A stretch of DNA of 64,000 nt, taken from positions 325,501 to 389,500 of the forward strand of contig JADKIW010000001.1 of assembly GCA_016721115.1 (NCBI GenBank). The letters run 5' to 3'. A model generated the notes under the pieces. That model searched no databases, was not told the DNA's origin, and saw nothing but the letters and a program-made list of their open reading frames with translations. A program made the position numbers and the translations under genes. Positions within the stretch are counted from its first letter, which is position 1. Each line of letters starts with the position of its first letter. The DNA is from Candidatus Defluviilinea proxima. Its GTDB lineage: Bacteria > Chloroflexota > Anaerolineae > Anaerolineales > Villigracilaceae. Of this stretch, positions 26,512-34,675 are shown piece after piece.

Positions 26512-26588
26512 TGGCGCCCTCGGCGCGACTCGAACACGCGACCTATTGCTCCGCAAGCAAGCGCTCTAATCCACTGAGCTACGAGGGC
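26512..26588 (-). tRNA. tRNA-Arg (GCG)
   Basis: 77 bases with CCA encoded. Acceptor GCCCTCG/CGAGGGC perfect, D stem GCTC/GAGC, anticodon loop TTGCGGA giving anticodon GCG with T33, T stem GCGTG/CGCGC (one G-U). GCG is a less common Arg anticodon in bacteria, which mostly use ACG for CGN. The outermost anticodon pair is a mismatch. Confidence 0.88.
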
Positions 26589-26692
26589 AGGCAGGGCAGT
26601 ATTCTATCGCAGTTGGATATGACGGTCAAGTGCCTGCACGTCAAATGCCATTTGCACGGATCATATTCAAAAATTCTGGTACAAGGCGAGGA

Positions 26693-28108
26693 TCAAGAGA
26701 GTTTACCAGACTGACCTTCAATATATTGAAGCGTGTCCTTTTTAGACCAGGCACTGCGATATGGTCGATCTGATGTCAGAGCATCATAGACATCCACTAG
26801 TGAAAACAATCTTGCGTTAAAAGGAATATCTTCTCCCCTAAGTTGATCTGGATAACCTGCCCCGTCCCAGCGCTCATGATGCCAATGAGGAATATCCATG
26901 GCAGGCTCAAGATATTTGATCGGCGAGAGCAAGTCAACAGCGTATTTGGGGTGTTGGCGCATGATAGCCCATTCATCCTGATTCAGCGGCCCAGGCTTGA
27001 ACAAAATACGATCAGGGATGGCAACCTTGCCAATATCATGAAGGGTTGCGCCGTGCCGAACGTGAATCAAGTCCGCGTGACGGACACCGACAACTGTTGC
27101 GAACTTGATCGTGATATCCGTTACTCGCCGGGTATGACCTTCTGTATCGCTGTCACGCAGGTCCAGTGTGCGGGACCACGCATCGATCGTGGCATTATAG
27201 GCCAGACTCAATTCAAAGTTCGAGCGTTGTAAATCCCTGAACATCAAGGTGCTGTCTATTGCAATGGCGGCCTGCTCTGCAATGATGTTCAGAAAATCAA
27301 GCCAATCTTCATCGGGATTAAGATAAGAACGGTGGAATACTTCCAGAACCCCAAGTACCCGTCCCTTTGCCACAAGAGGCACGCCATAGTAAACAATAAA
27401 TTGTTCGCTGGAAAACAATGGGGCTTGTTCGAATTCTGTCTTGGTCACGGCAAGGTCTGAAATACCGATCATTTTGCGATCCAACGCCACATGACCTGCA
27501 CATCCCTGGCCCAATTTTAGGCGAGTATATTGTAAAACATTGGTAGTAAAGCCTTTGCCTGCCGCGAACGTCAATTCATTTAGCTTTGAGTCAAGCAGTA
27601 GAATGTCAGACGCATCCACATGTAAGGTCTCAGTGATGCGATCAAGCAAAATGGACAGAAGCAGGTTCAAATCCAGACCAGAGGCGATGGCAAAGTCAAT
27701 GGAACGGAGCGCGGAGATGCGTTGGAGTTGTCGCTCCATCCTGATCTCGGTTTGCTTATATTTTGTAATATCACGAGCAGACATGACAAATCTTGACGCA
27801 GATATCTCTGCTACGCGTGTATCGAACCAGTATTCACGCCCATTGATCGTTAGTGCAAGTTCAAAAGAGGCGGGGTTTGTTTTTTGGTGTAGTTGAGAAA
27901 CGAATTGGGTCAGTTTTTCATTCACAGACGGAGATAGAATATCTTGCAACGTTCTATTTTTGATCTGTTCGGAAAAATCAAAATAGGCAGACGAGTCACT
28001 GAACTGACAATCAAGTATCAATCCATATCCGTCTGTTATAAGAAGCAAGTCAGCAAAAGTTGGAATGGGTTCTCCAATCTTTTGCCTCATTTCCATAAGT
28101 ACGTCCAA
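26693..28108 (-). CDS. PAS-GAF-HD-GYP protein with frameshifted C-terminus
   Basis: 471 residues as encoded. PAS-like region to about 125, GAF about 140-295, then HD-GYP with HDIGKVAIPDRIL and HHERWDGAGYPDQL. HD-GYP domains hydrolyse cyclic di-GMP, and all visible metal ligands are present. The frame stops at QSGKLS, where homologues continue with FDP-x-LV. That continuation (LDPRLVPEFLNMIRANGI) is found intact in another frame down to 26641, so one base has been gained, or two lost, at a CTCTCT run near 26700. The annotated start is TTG with GGAG ten bases upstream; an in-frame ATG lies at 28096. Confidence 0.85.
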   Translation of the reverse strand: MDVLMEMRQKIGEPIPTFADLLLITDGYGLILDCQFSDSSAYFDFSEQIKNRTLQDILSPSVNEKLTQFVSQLHQKTNPASFELALTINGREYWFDTRVAEISASRFVMSARDITKYKQTEIRMERQLQRISALRSIDFAIASGLDLNLLLSILLDRITETLHVDASDILLLDSKLNELTFAAGKGFTTNVLQYTRLKLGQGCAGHVALDRKMIGISDLAVTKTEFEQAPLFSSEQFIVYYGVPLVAKGRVLGVLEVFHRSYLNPDEDWLDFLNIIAEQAAIAIDSTLMFRDLQRSNFELSLAYNATIDAWSRTLDLRDSDTEGHTRRVTDITIKFATVVGVRHADLIHVRHGATLHDIGKVAIPDRILFKPGPLNQDEWAIMRQHPKYAVDLLSPIKYLEPAMDIPHWHHERWDGAGYPDQLRGEDIPFNARLFSLVDVYDALTSDRPYRSAWSKKDTLQYIEGQSGKLS

Positions 28109-28144
28109 TAGTTCTTTTCTCCATTTTAGTTATTAAAGGGACGC

Positions 28145-28176
28145 GGGGCACAGTGATTCCCTTGTCACTGTGTCCC
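28145..28176 (-). terminator. Hairpin behind the NHLP-like gene
   Basis: GGGGACACAGTGAC / a partner TCACTGTGCCCC stem on the minus strand in the 131-base gap between the leader-like peptide gene and the HD-GYP gene; CCCTTTAATAA follows. Confidence 0.5.
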
Positions 28177-28239
28177 CAATTCCGCCGCGTCGCTCAGCCA
28201 TCATCAGCCAGCGGATCTTAACTGATGAATCATTCGATG

Positions 28240-28518
28240 TTAGATTGTTTTGAGGGCCTGATTCACCTTTTGGGCAAAATCGGTCAAATCCTTGGCACGT
28301 ACATTGCTAATGACAGCCTTTTCCTGATCGGTAAGCGAGAAAGTCTGGCCTAAATATCCACCTTTCAAAGCGGTTTCAGGCTCACTTAACAGTGTTTCAC
28401 GAAACTGGCTATTGACGATCGCCGCGGCAAGCAGGCGGTGCAAGCCAGATTGTTCATTGGGGGATTTATGAAAGCTATAAGGTGATGTCGGGGAGGCACT
28501 CAAGGTAAGCATCGTCAT
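28240..28518 (-). CDS. NHLP/Os1348-like leader peptide protein
   Basis: 92 residues. After a Ser/Pro-rich start, the pattern LHRLLAAAIVNSQFRETLLSEPETALKGGYLGQTFSLTDQE resembles nitrile-hydratase-leader (NHLP) and Os1348-type small proteins. In these a helix with FRxxLLxxPxxAL precedes a core or a short tail, and they are often linked to ribosomally made peptides in Chloroflexota. No Gly-Gly cleavage site followed by a core is evident. ATG 28518 is chosen for GGAGAG upstream; longer starts run into the small upstream gene. It lies downstream of a large SARP-type regulator and a 46-residue membrane peptide. Confidence 0.55.
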   Translation of the reverse strand: MTMLTLSASPTSPYSFHKSPNEQSGLHRLLAAAIVNSQFRETLLSEPETALKGGYLGQTFSLTDQEKAVISNVRAKDLTDFAQKVNQALKTI

Positions 28519-28543
28519 TTTTCTCTCCATTTTGGCTGCACTT

Positions 28544-28684
28544 TTATAAGGGACCAGTGCCACCATCAGAGGGCCTTTGCATAACAACGCTAATGACAAA
28601 CACAAGAGCAAAGTACGCTACCTGGAAATTGCGACGATCAATCCTGTTTATGGAGGAAACAAATTGAGCTAGTTTTGTTTTCAT
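28544..28684 (-). CDS. Small single-helix membrane peptide (46 aa)
   Basis: Short open frame with a good ribosome site (AAGAGGTG) before its ATG. It encodes a basic start (MKTKLAQF...RIDRR), one hydrophobic segment (FQVAYFALVFVISVVM) and a short tail ending PSDGGTGPL. It ends 25 bases before the NHLP-like start and follows the SARP regulator by about 106 bases. The position and topology suggest a co-expressed membrane peptide. Function unknown. Confidence 0.5.
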   Translation of the reverse strand: MKTKLAQFVSSINRIDRRNFQVAYFALVFVISVVMQRPSDGGTGPL

Positions 28685-28790
28685 GGGACACCTCTTTCTT
28701 ATTTATCGTTTATCCGATGTCCCTGATAGTACTCACCCCCAGGATGCAAAGTAGGCTGCAAAATCCGCCCTTTGATAATGCCAATACGAC

Positions 28791-31700
28791 TTACCCGGTC
28801 AATTCTCGGTACAGTTGGTCGGTCTCTCCGGAAGAGGGGATACCCAAATCGTGCATCGCGTCTTTATATGCCTTATAACATCGCGCGATTGCCGGCCGAT
28901 CTCCCCGTACGGCATACACACGCATTTCGATCTGGTAGATCATTTCGTGATAGCGATTCTGGTTAATGGCAGTCTGGCACAAAGCTAAACACCGATCCAA
29001 TTGGTTGGTGTTCAGGCAGAGAGATGCAAGCTCCTCAAGAGCCGATGAATATGCCTGTTTCAATCTCTCTCGCTCATGGATAGGCCAGTCAGAAGCCACA
29101 TCGGCCAGATAAGGGCCATGGACCAGATCCACAGCTTTCTGGAGGTGTTCGATCCGTGCTTTCACATCAGATGATTTACGCGAACGTTGAATATGAGAAT
29201 CGAATCCTTCCACATCGTACTCGTAATCCATTTGATAGTTAAAGCGATAATACTCATCATCAAAGACGATCACATCACGCCCAGCAGCACGCCGCAAACG
29301 ATAGATCTCGTTCTTGAAGCGTGCCTTTAATGATTGGGTATCGCGTGTTTCGGGCCAAAGAGTAGCCCCAACCTGTTCCTTGGTAACCGCATCCTGTCTG
29401 TAAAGAAAATAGAGGAATAAATCCCGCACCGATTGAGTGCGCCAATCGGACATTTGAAGCACCGTACCATTGACACTTATTTCTGGGTTTCCAAAGGCAC
29501 GTACAACCAGACCCGCAGACTGTACTTGGACAAAACTGGCATTACGACGTAACATCCTTCGAATAGCTGGTAGTTTTGTATTCAACCGCTGGGATTTTTC
29601 CAGCCAACCACCCAATTGACGGCCAACTACAGTATCGCTCTGTAAATCTTTCAGCCAACTTACAGTCTGACAAAGCATCACGAGCAATGCATGGTCGGGC
29701 ATTGAATTTATAGAAAGAAGCTCCTGAAATAGTGCGCGGGCACGGGCACGGTCTCCGGCTTGTTCATACGCAACAGTGAGCCAAAGCATACTTAATTGCA
29801 ATTCCAGATCTCTTCCATCGCGCGCAAAGGACTCTCTACATTCCTTTAACAGGACAATCGCTTTGCGAGGCTCATCTTTCAACAGATAATACCTGCCTTC
29901 AAACAATTCCCATAAACCACGTTCATATGATGATTGGTTAACCTTCATCTTCTTTCGAAATGCTTTTAATATCTGAGCGGCGCCATCGATATTTCCCTGC
30001 GCCAGGGCCAGATTCCCTTTCGCGACTACAAGATAATTTGTAATAAAGAGACCGGGGAGGTTTTCGATCGCTAATTCAGCCTGAGTGTAAGCCTGCAATG
30101 CTGCATCGAACTCTCCAACCTCACCATATAAATCCCCCAATCCGGCCAAGATCAAGGATTCAGCACGATGATTGCGGCTTTTCCGTGCATTCACCAACCC
30201 GGCCTCAAATGTTTCAGAAGCAAGTTCATATTCACCGATCTGGTGATATAACACTGCCAAATTATTTAAAATTTCAGCCTGAGTGTAAAAATCATTCTCT
30301 GCTTGTTTTAGTTTGAGGGCCCTTTGATAAGAATTTCGAGCAGACTCAGTATCCCCCACTGCACCATGAACCATACCGGTTTCCATCAACAAGATAGATA
30401 TTCTGCCTGGTTCATTCATGGCAGAAAACAGCGAAAGGGAATGCTCCAGCGATTCAACTGCCTGTCTTGATTCGCCCAAACGATACAAGTCCAAACCTTT
30501 GATACGGAGTGCCTCGGCATAATAGAGCTGCAATGAGATATCAGAGACGGTCAGACTTAGGGCTTCTTGAACATCAGTCAATGAAGCCGTATAGTCTCCA
30601 AAGAAACGTAGTGTGTTCGCACGACGGACCAAAGCCAGTATTAACCCAGTCATATTCTTTTGTTTGCGATATATATATACGGCCTTATCGAGCAACTCTT
30701 TCGATTCTGACAAGTTTCCCTTGACCGCCATGATCGGGCCGCGCAATGAGATTAAGCCAGGGCGGGTTTGGAGCATGGCGGGAGGCAAACTATTGAGCCA
30801 ACCTTCCAATGTAACGAATGCTCTAAGAAGCATTGGCGTGCCAGCCCGTTCCACAACATCTGCAAGGGCTTCCACATCGTTCAATTGTTTGCAGGTAAAG
30901 TAGGCCTTTTCCCATTCGCCTGCTTTTTCATAAGCAGTGACCATGCGCTCGAGAATAGGGCGCACTTCGTGAGGGCGCTCTTCTTTCAATCGGGTTTGGA
31001 GAAACTCACGAAGAAGTGGATGATACCGAAGCCAACGCCCATCCTGATCGAGAGGAAGGACGAATAGATTTTTTTCAAGGATAAAGCCCATGAGGTCGTA
31101 CCAGCTTGGACGGTCGGAGTGAAGCGGGCCGAGGACGATTTCACAAAACTCAGCGTTGAATTCCTCCGGCAGAGATGTCCGCATAAGAAACTCGCGGATA
31201 TGCTGAGGTTGTTGAGCTAGCACCTGTTGACCAAGATAAGCGAAGGTATCAACGCCCGAAATGCGAGGTAGGTCCGGTAAATTGGAAAGGACCATACCGG
31301 TGATCCATCCACCTGTTTGCGTGACGAACTCTTGAGCGGCTTCATCGGAAAGGTGCTGATGGAAATTCTGCGCGTACAATGCCTGCACTTCACGCGGCAG
31401 AAATTCAAGCTCAGCATGGCTAAGCCCGGCGACTTGCTCACGTGCGACCATAATGGTCACATTCGCAAGCGACGGCAGAGTGCGCGAAGAAAGAATAATG
31501 TGACAGTTCTCCATGACCAGTTCAAGGAACCGGTTGACCAATGCAGAGATGACCGGCACATCATCCAACAAATGATAATCGTCAATGATCAGAAGGAAAT
31601 CTTCTTCGACATGGTCATAAATCTCGTTCGTAAGCGTGACGAGAAGCGCCTCCGCGTCTTTTTCTATGGATTTGAGCTGATTCAACTGGACGCGAGATGT

Positions 31701-31991
31701 TCCCCCGACATTGGGGAACCGTTCGGCCAGCGATGCAATTAAGTAGGCAATAAATCTTTGGGGGTCACGGTCGAGCAGGTCAAGCGAAAGCCAACAGACC
31801 GGCATTTTCACATGATGTGCCAGATCGATCATCAGCGATGTCTTACCATACCCCGCTGGCGCTGAGATCAGTATCAATTTATTATCAAGCAGGGACGTAA
31901 GACTTTCCAACAGTCGCGAACGGGAGAGCAATTCAGGACGACGGTTAGGGATAACGATCTTGGTCTTGCTGATGGGAATAGGTTGCGGCAT
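28791..31991 (-). CDS. MalT-like ATPase / TPR / SARP-BTAD transcriptional regulator
   Basis: 1066 residues. STAND-type ATPase with Walker A APAGYGKTSL (about 40) and Walker B FLLIIDDYHLL (about 130), a winged-helix region to about 400, then TPR repeats to about 820 (for example NNLAVLYHQIGEYELASETFEAG). From about 835 comes an OmpR-type DNA-binding domain (SVRDLFLYFLYRQDAVTKEQV, LWP) and a bacterial transcriptional activation domain to the end. It joins a MalT-type sensor with a SARP output. It lies directly upstream of the small membrane peptide and NHLP-like genes, which it may control. Confidence 0.9.
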   Translation of the reverse strand: MPQPIPISKTKIVIPNRRPELLSRSRLLESLTSLLDNKLILISAPAGYGKTSLMIDLAHHVKMPVCWLSLDLLDRDPQRFIAYLIASLAERFPNVGGTSRVQLNQLKSIEKDAEALLVTLTNEIYDHVEEDFLLIIDDYHLLDDVPVISALVNRFLELVMENCHIILSSRTLPSLANVTIMVAREQVAGLSHAELEFLPREVQALYAQNFHQHLSDEAAQEFVTQTGGWITGMVLSNLPDLPRISGVDTFAYLGQQVLAQQPQHIREFLMRTSLPEEFNAEFCEIVLGPLHSDRPSWYDLMGFILEKNLFVLPLDQDGRWLRYHPLLREFLQTRLKEERPHEVRPILERMVTAYEKAGEWEKAYFTCKQLNDVEALADVVERAGTPMLLRAFVTLEGWLNSLPPAMLQTRPGLISLRGPIMAVKGNLSESKELLDKAVYIYRKQKNMTGLILALVRRANTLRFFGDYTASLTDVQEALSLTVSDISLQLYYAEALRIKGLDLYRLGESRQAVESLEHSLSLFSAMNEPGRISILLMETGMVHGAVGDTESARNSYQRALKLKQAENDFYTQAEILNNLAVLYHQIGEYELASETFEAGLVNARKSRNHRAESLILAGLGDLYGEVGEFDAALQAYTQAELAIENLPGLFITNYLVVAKGNLALAQGNIDGAAQILKAFRKKMKVNQSSYERGLWELFEGRYYLLKDEPRKAIVLLKECRESFARDGRDLELQLSMLWLTVAYEQAGDRARARALFQELLSINSMPDHALLVMLCQTVSWLKDLQSDTVVGRQLGGWLEKSQRLNTKLPAIRRMLRRNASFVQVQSAGLVVRAFGNPEISVNGTVLQMSDWRTQSVRDLFLYFLYRQDAVTKEQVGATLWPETRDTQSLKARFKNEIYRLRRAAGRDVIVFDDEYYRFNYQMDYEYDVEGFDSHIQRSRKSSDVKARIEHLQKAVDLVHGPYLADVASDWPIHERERLKQAYSSALEELASLCLNTNQLDRCLALCQTAINQNRYHEMIYQIEMRVYAVRGDRPAIARCYKAYKDAMHDLGIPSSGETDQLYRELTG

Positions 31992-32175
31992 AACTCAGAT
32001 GAACCTTCTCTTATTTTAATGATTTATGAGAATTTTTCATCTACCTTTTATCACAAATGGATAACAAACTTACCCATGTATAGTATGGGATAAACCCCTT
32101 ATGAAACCCATCCAGCCACAGAGACATCCCCATGTGACTGGATGTAGCATTCATATGCAAAAGGTTGTATGAACT

Positions 32176-32946
32176 CTAGTGCAACTCGCTAAGTATTTGT
32201 CCGTGAATGGCAGGGGCGGCGGCAATGATCGACTGCGGATGTGAAATGTAATCAGCGTTTCCCTTCACGTTGGTCACACGAGCACCAGCTTCTTCAGCGA
32301 TCAAACCACCAGCGGCTACATCCCACGGTTTGAGGGAGAGTTCCCAAAAACCATCAAAGCGACCAGCCGCCACATAACTCAGATCGAGGGCCGCGGAGCC
32401 AAGTCTGCGCACACCCTGCGACAATTTTGCAAATTTCGTGAAATTGGCGAAATTGTCCTGCTCGGTATTCCACGCATCATACGGGAACCCAGTCACAAGC
32501 AGGCTTTTTTGCAATTCAGTTGTGTTCGAGGCCTTGATCGGTTCCCCATTGAGCGTAGCACCTTTGCCGCGCTCGGCAAGGAACATCTCATCACGCATTG
32601 GGTCGTACACTGCGCCAAAGGTTAAGACACCTTTCGAAGCATAGCCAATCGAGACAGAGAAAAAGGGAATGTGATGCGCATAATTCACCGTCCCATCCAG
32701 CGGATCAATGTACCAAATGTGTTCATCGTCACCTTGAATGACACCGCTTTCCTCTGAAAAAATGTGGTGCTCGGGAAAGTCCCTTTGTACTTCGCCCAGT
32801 AGAAACGCTTCAGACTGATGGTCCACCTCTGTCACAAGGTCGATCACGCCTTTATATGCTACCGTGTGTTCTTTGCTATAACCGTCACGAAGAATCGCGC
32901 CTGCTTTGCGAGCAAGCGTTTCGACATAAGATAATGTGAGTTGCAT
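32176..32946 (-). CDS. Inositol monophosphatase family protein
   Basis: 256 residues. Metal-site motifs in order: IFSEESG (Glu ligand, about 65), WYIDPLDGTVNYAH (about 78-91) and KPWDVAAGGLIAEEAG (about 205-220). All ligands are present. It removes phosphate from myo-inositol 1-phosphate or a related sugar phosphate (SuhB-like). It is followed 90 bases downstream by the end of the response-regulator gene; the gap upstream (31992-32175) of the SARP gene holds only an AT-rich leader. Confidence 0.9.
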   Translation of the reverse strand: MQLTLSYVETLARKAGAILRDGYSKEHTVAYKGVIDLVTEVDHQSEAFLLGEVQRDFPEHHIFSEESGVIQGDDEHIWYIDPLDGTVNYAHHIPFFSVSIGYASKGVLTFGAVYDPMRDEMFLAERGKGATLNGEPIKASNTTELQKSLLVTGFPYDAWNTEQDNFANFTKFAKLSQGVRRLGSAALDLSYVAAGRFDGFWELSLKPWDVAAGGLIAEEAGARVTNVKGNADYISHPQSIIAAAPAIHGQILSELH

Positions 32947-33036
32947 GGCTTTATTCCTAACTTATGGAGTATCGCATCAGCGATAAAAAATTACTCGGCG
33001 ATGAGACTTTGTCCACCGCCGAGCGAAATAAACAAA

Positions 33037-33663
33037 CTAGTTTTTGAGTTCTTCGATGGTTTTATAAATATCCAACAACTCGGCCTGTATCTCATCACGG
33101 TCACGCATGGACTGTTGAAGCAGGGCTTCGAAGGCAGGCTTCTGATCGGGCGGCAGTGTGGGAAGCAAACGTTCGGCGCGCGCGATCTGCGAGTTCTTGT
33201 GGCGCAGTTTTTCCTCAAGCCTCATGCGATACCCGAGATAGAACTTTTCCATATCCAGTGGTTGCGGTTGTGTGAAAGGTTGTTGTGTAACGATCTCTGC
33301 CACCGTCAGCAAAAAGTCTTCGGTATCGATCGGCTTTTCCATAAAACGAGCCGCACCCAAGCTCAACGCAAAATCCTTATCTTCCGGCGTCACATACGTG
33401 GCAGAGAGAAACACCACAGGGATGCCGCGTGTAGCAGGATTGATCCGTAATTTCTGAATGAACGCATACCCATCCATCTTGGGCATCAAGATGTCAGTGA
33501 TGATCAACACCGGGCGCGTCTTCTCGATCACTTCCAACGCTTCCTCACCGTTATGAGCTGTGATCACCGAGTATCCCTTGAATCGCAGGGTCACTTCCAA
33601 CAATTCAAGAACATTCGGGACATCTTCCACGATCAATATGGGACCATAAACAGTATTCGTCAT
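33037..33663 (-). CDS. Response regulator with receiver and helical tail
   Basis: 208 residues. A complete receiver (1-122): ILIVEDVPN acidic pair, phospho-acceptor Asp in LIITDILMPKMDG, FLSATYVTPED, and Lys in ARFMEKPID. The remaining 85 residues form charged helices (YRMRLEEKLRHKNSQIARAERLLP...IYKTIEELKN), probably a coiled coil for dimerisation or partner binding; no DNA-binding output. It has the functional Asp that the receivers at 5-7.6 kb lack. Confidence 0.87.
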   Translation of the reverse strand: MTNTVYGPILIVEDVPNVLELLEVTLRFKGYSVITAHNGEEALEVIEKTRPVLIITDILMPKMDGYAFIQKLRINPATRGIPVVFLSATYVTPEDKDFALSLGAARFMEKPIDTEDFLLTVAEIVTQQPFTQPQPLDMEKFYLGYRMRLEEKLRHKNSQIARAERLLPTLPPDQKPAFEALLQQSMRDRDEIQAELLDIYKTIEELKN

Positions 33664-33767
33664 ATTTCACCATTGTAGCCGGGTTAAGGATGAAGAACAA
33701 GAGCGCGTCATCCTTAAGGGCAAATTGTTCACTCTTAACTCACTTTATCCACGCTGAAACTTTTCTC

Positions 33768-34667
33768 TTACTCATTCCAAATACGCGAGCCCAATGCAGA
33801 ACAAATAAAATCTACAGCCAGAATGGCTGTTGCATTTTGCACATCAATGATGGGATTCACTTCCACCATGTCCATACCGAGCAACTTACCGGTCTCTGCC
33901 ACGATCTCACAAGCCAGATGCGCCTCACGTGACGTCAACCCGCCAGGGACAGGTGTCCCCACGCCCGGCGCATGACGCGGATCCAATGCATCCATGTCAA
34001 ACGAAAGATAGATACCATCCACGTCTTTACTGACGCGTTCGATGGCTTGTTCCATCACGGTGACCATGCCCATGCGGTCAATTTGTTCCATGCTTTGTAC
34101 CAGGACGCCGGCATTTCGCAGGTTTTGTTTTTCGCCCGGGTCGAGGTCACGCGCTCCGATAATAGCGACCCGGCCCGGGTCAATGACCGGAGGCGTTTCA
34201 TCCCAAAGAGTAACAAGACGCGGGTCGCCCAAGCCACATAACGCCGCAAGAGGCATCCCGTGAATATTTCCAGAAGGGGTTGTTGCGGGCGTGTTGAAAT
34301 CGGCATGGGCATCCACCCAGATCACGCCCAGCTTCTTATGTTTAGCCGCACCACGGATCGAACCCACGGAGAGACTGTGGTCGCCACCCAACACCAAGGG
34401 GAAACGGCCGCCCTGTACAGTGGTTGCCACGGCACCTGCCACACGCCTCCCCATCGGGATGATGCAATCTATGTATTTGAGTTTGGGATCGGTAATACTG
34501 CACGTTTCTTGAATCGGGACTTCGATGTTGCCTTTGTCATCCAACACATATCCCATTGCTTCTAATTTATGATGAAGGTCTGCATACCGTATCGCGCTAG
34601 GACCCATATCCACACCACGACGACCAGCTCCCAAATCAACGGGCACACCAATAATATCAATTTGCAT
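33768..34667 (-). CDS. rocF: Arginase family protein
   Basis: 299 residues. Binuclear manganese site motifs are complete: LVLGGDHSLSVG (about 98), VIWVDAHADFNTP (about 118) and LSFDMDALDPRHAPGVGTPV (about 225-244). The start IDIIGVPVDLGAGRRGVDMGP is typical of true arginases rather than agmatinases. It cleaves L-arginine to ornithine and urea. It ends the group downstream of the GGDEF gene with an eight-base gap. Confidence 0.92.
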   Translation of the reverse strand: MQIDIIGVPVDLGAGRRGVDMGPSAIRYADLHHKLEAMGYVLDDKGNIEVPIQETCSITDPKLKYIDCIIPMGRRVAGAVATTVQGGRFPLVLGGDHSLSVGSIRGAAKHKKLGVIWVDAHADFNTPATTPSGNIHGMPLAALCGLGDPRLVTLWDETPPVIDPGRVAIIGARDLDPGEKQNLRNAGVLVQSMEQIDRMGMVTVMEQAIERVSKDVDGIYLSFDMDALDPRHAPGVGTPVPGGLTSREAHLACEIVAETGKLLGMDMVEVNPIIDVQNATAILAVDFICSALGSRIWNE

Positions 34668-34675
34668 TAAGTTCC

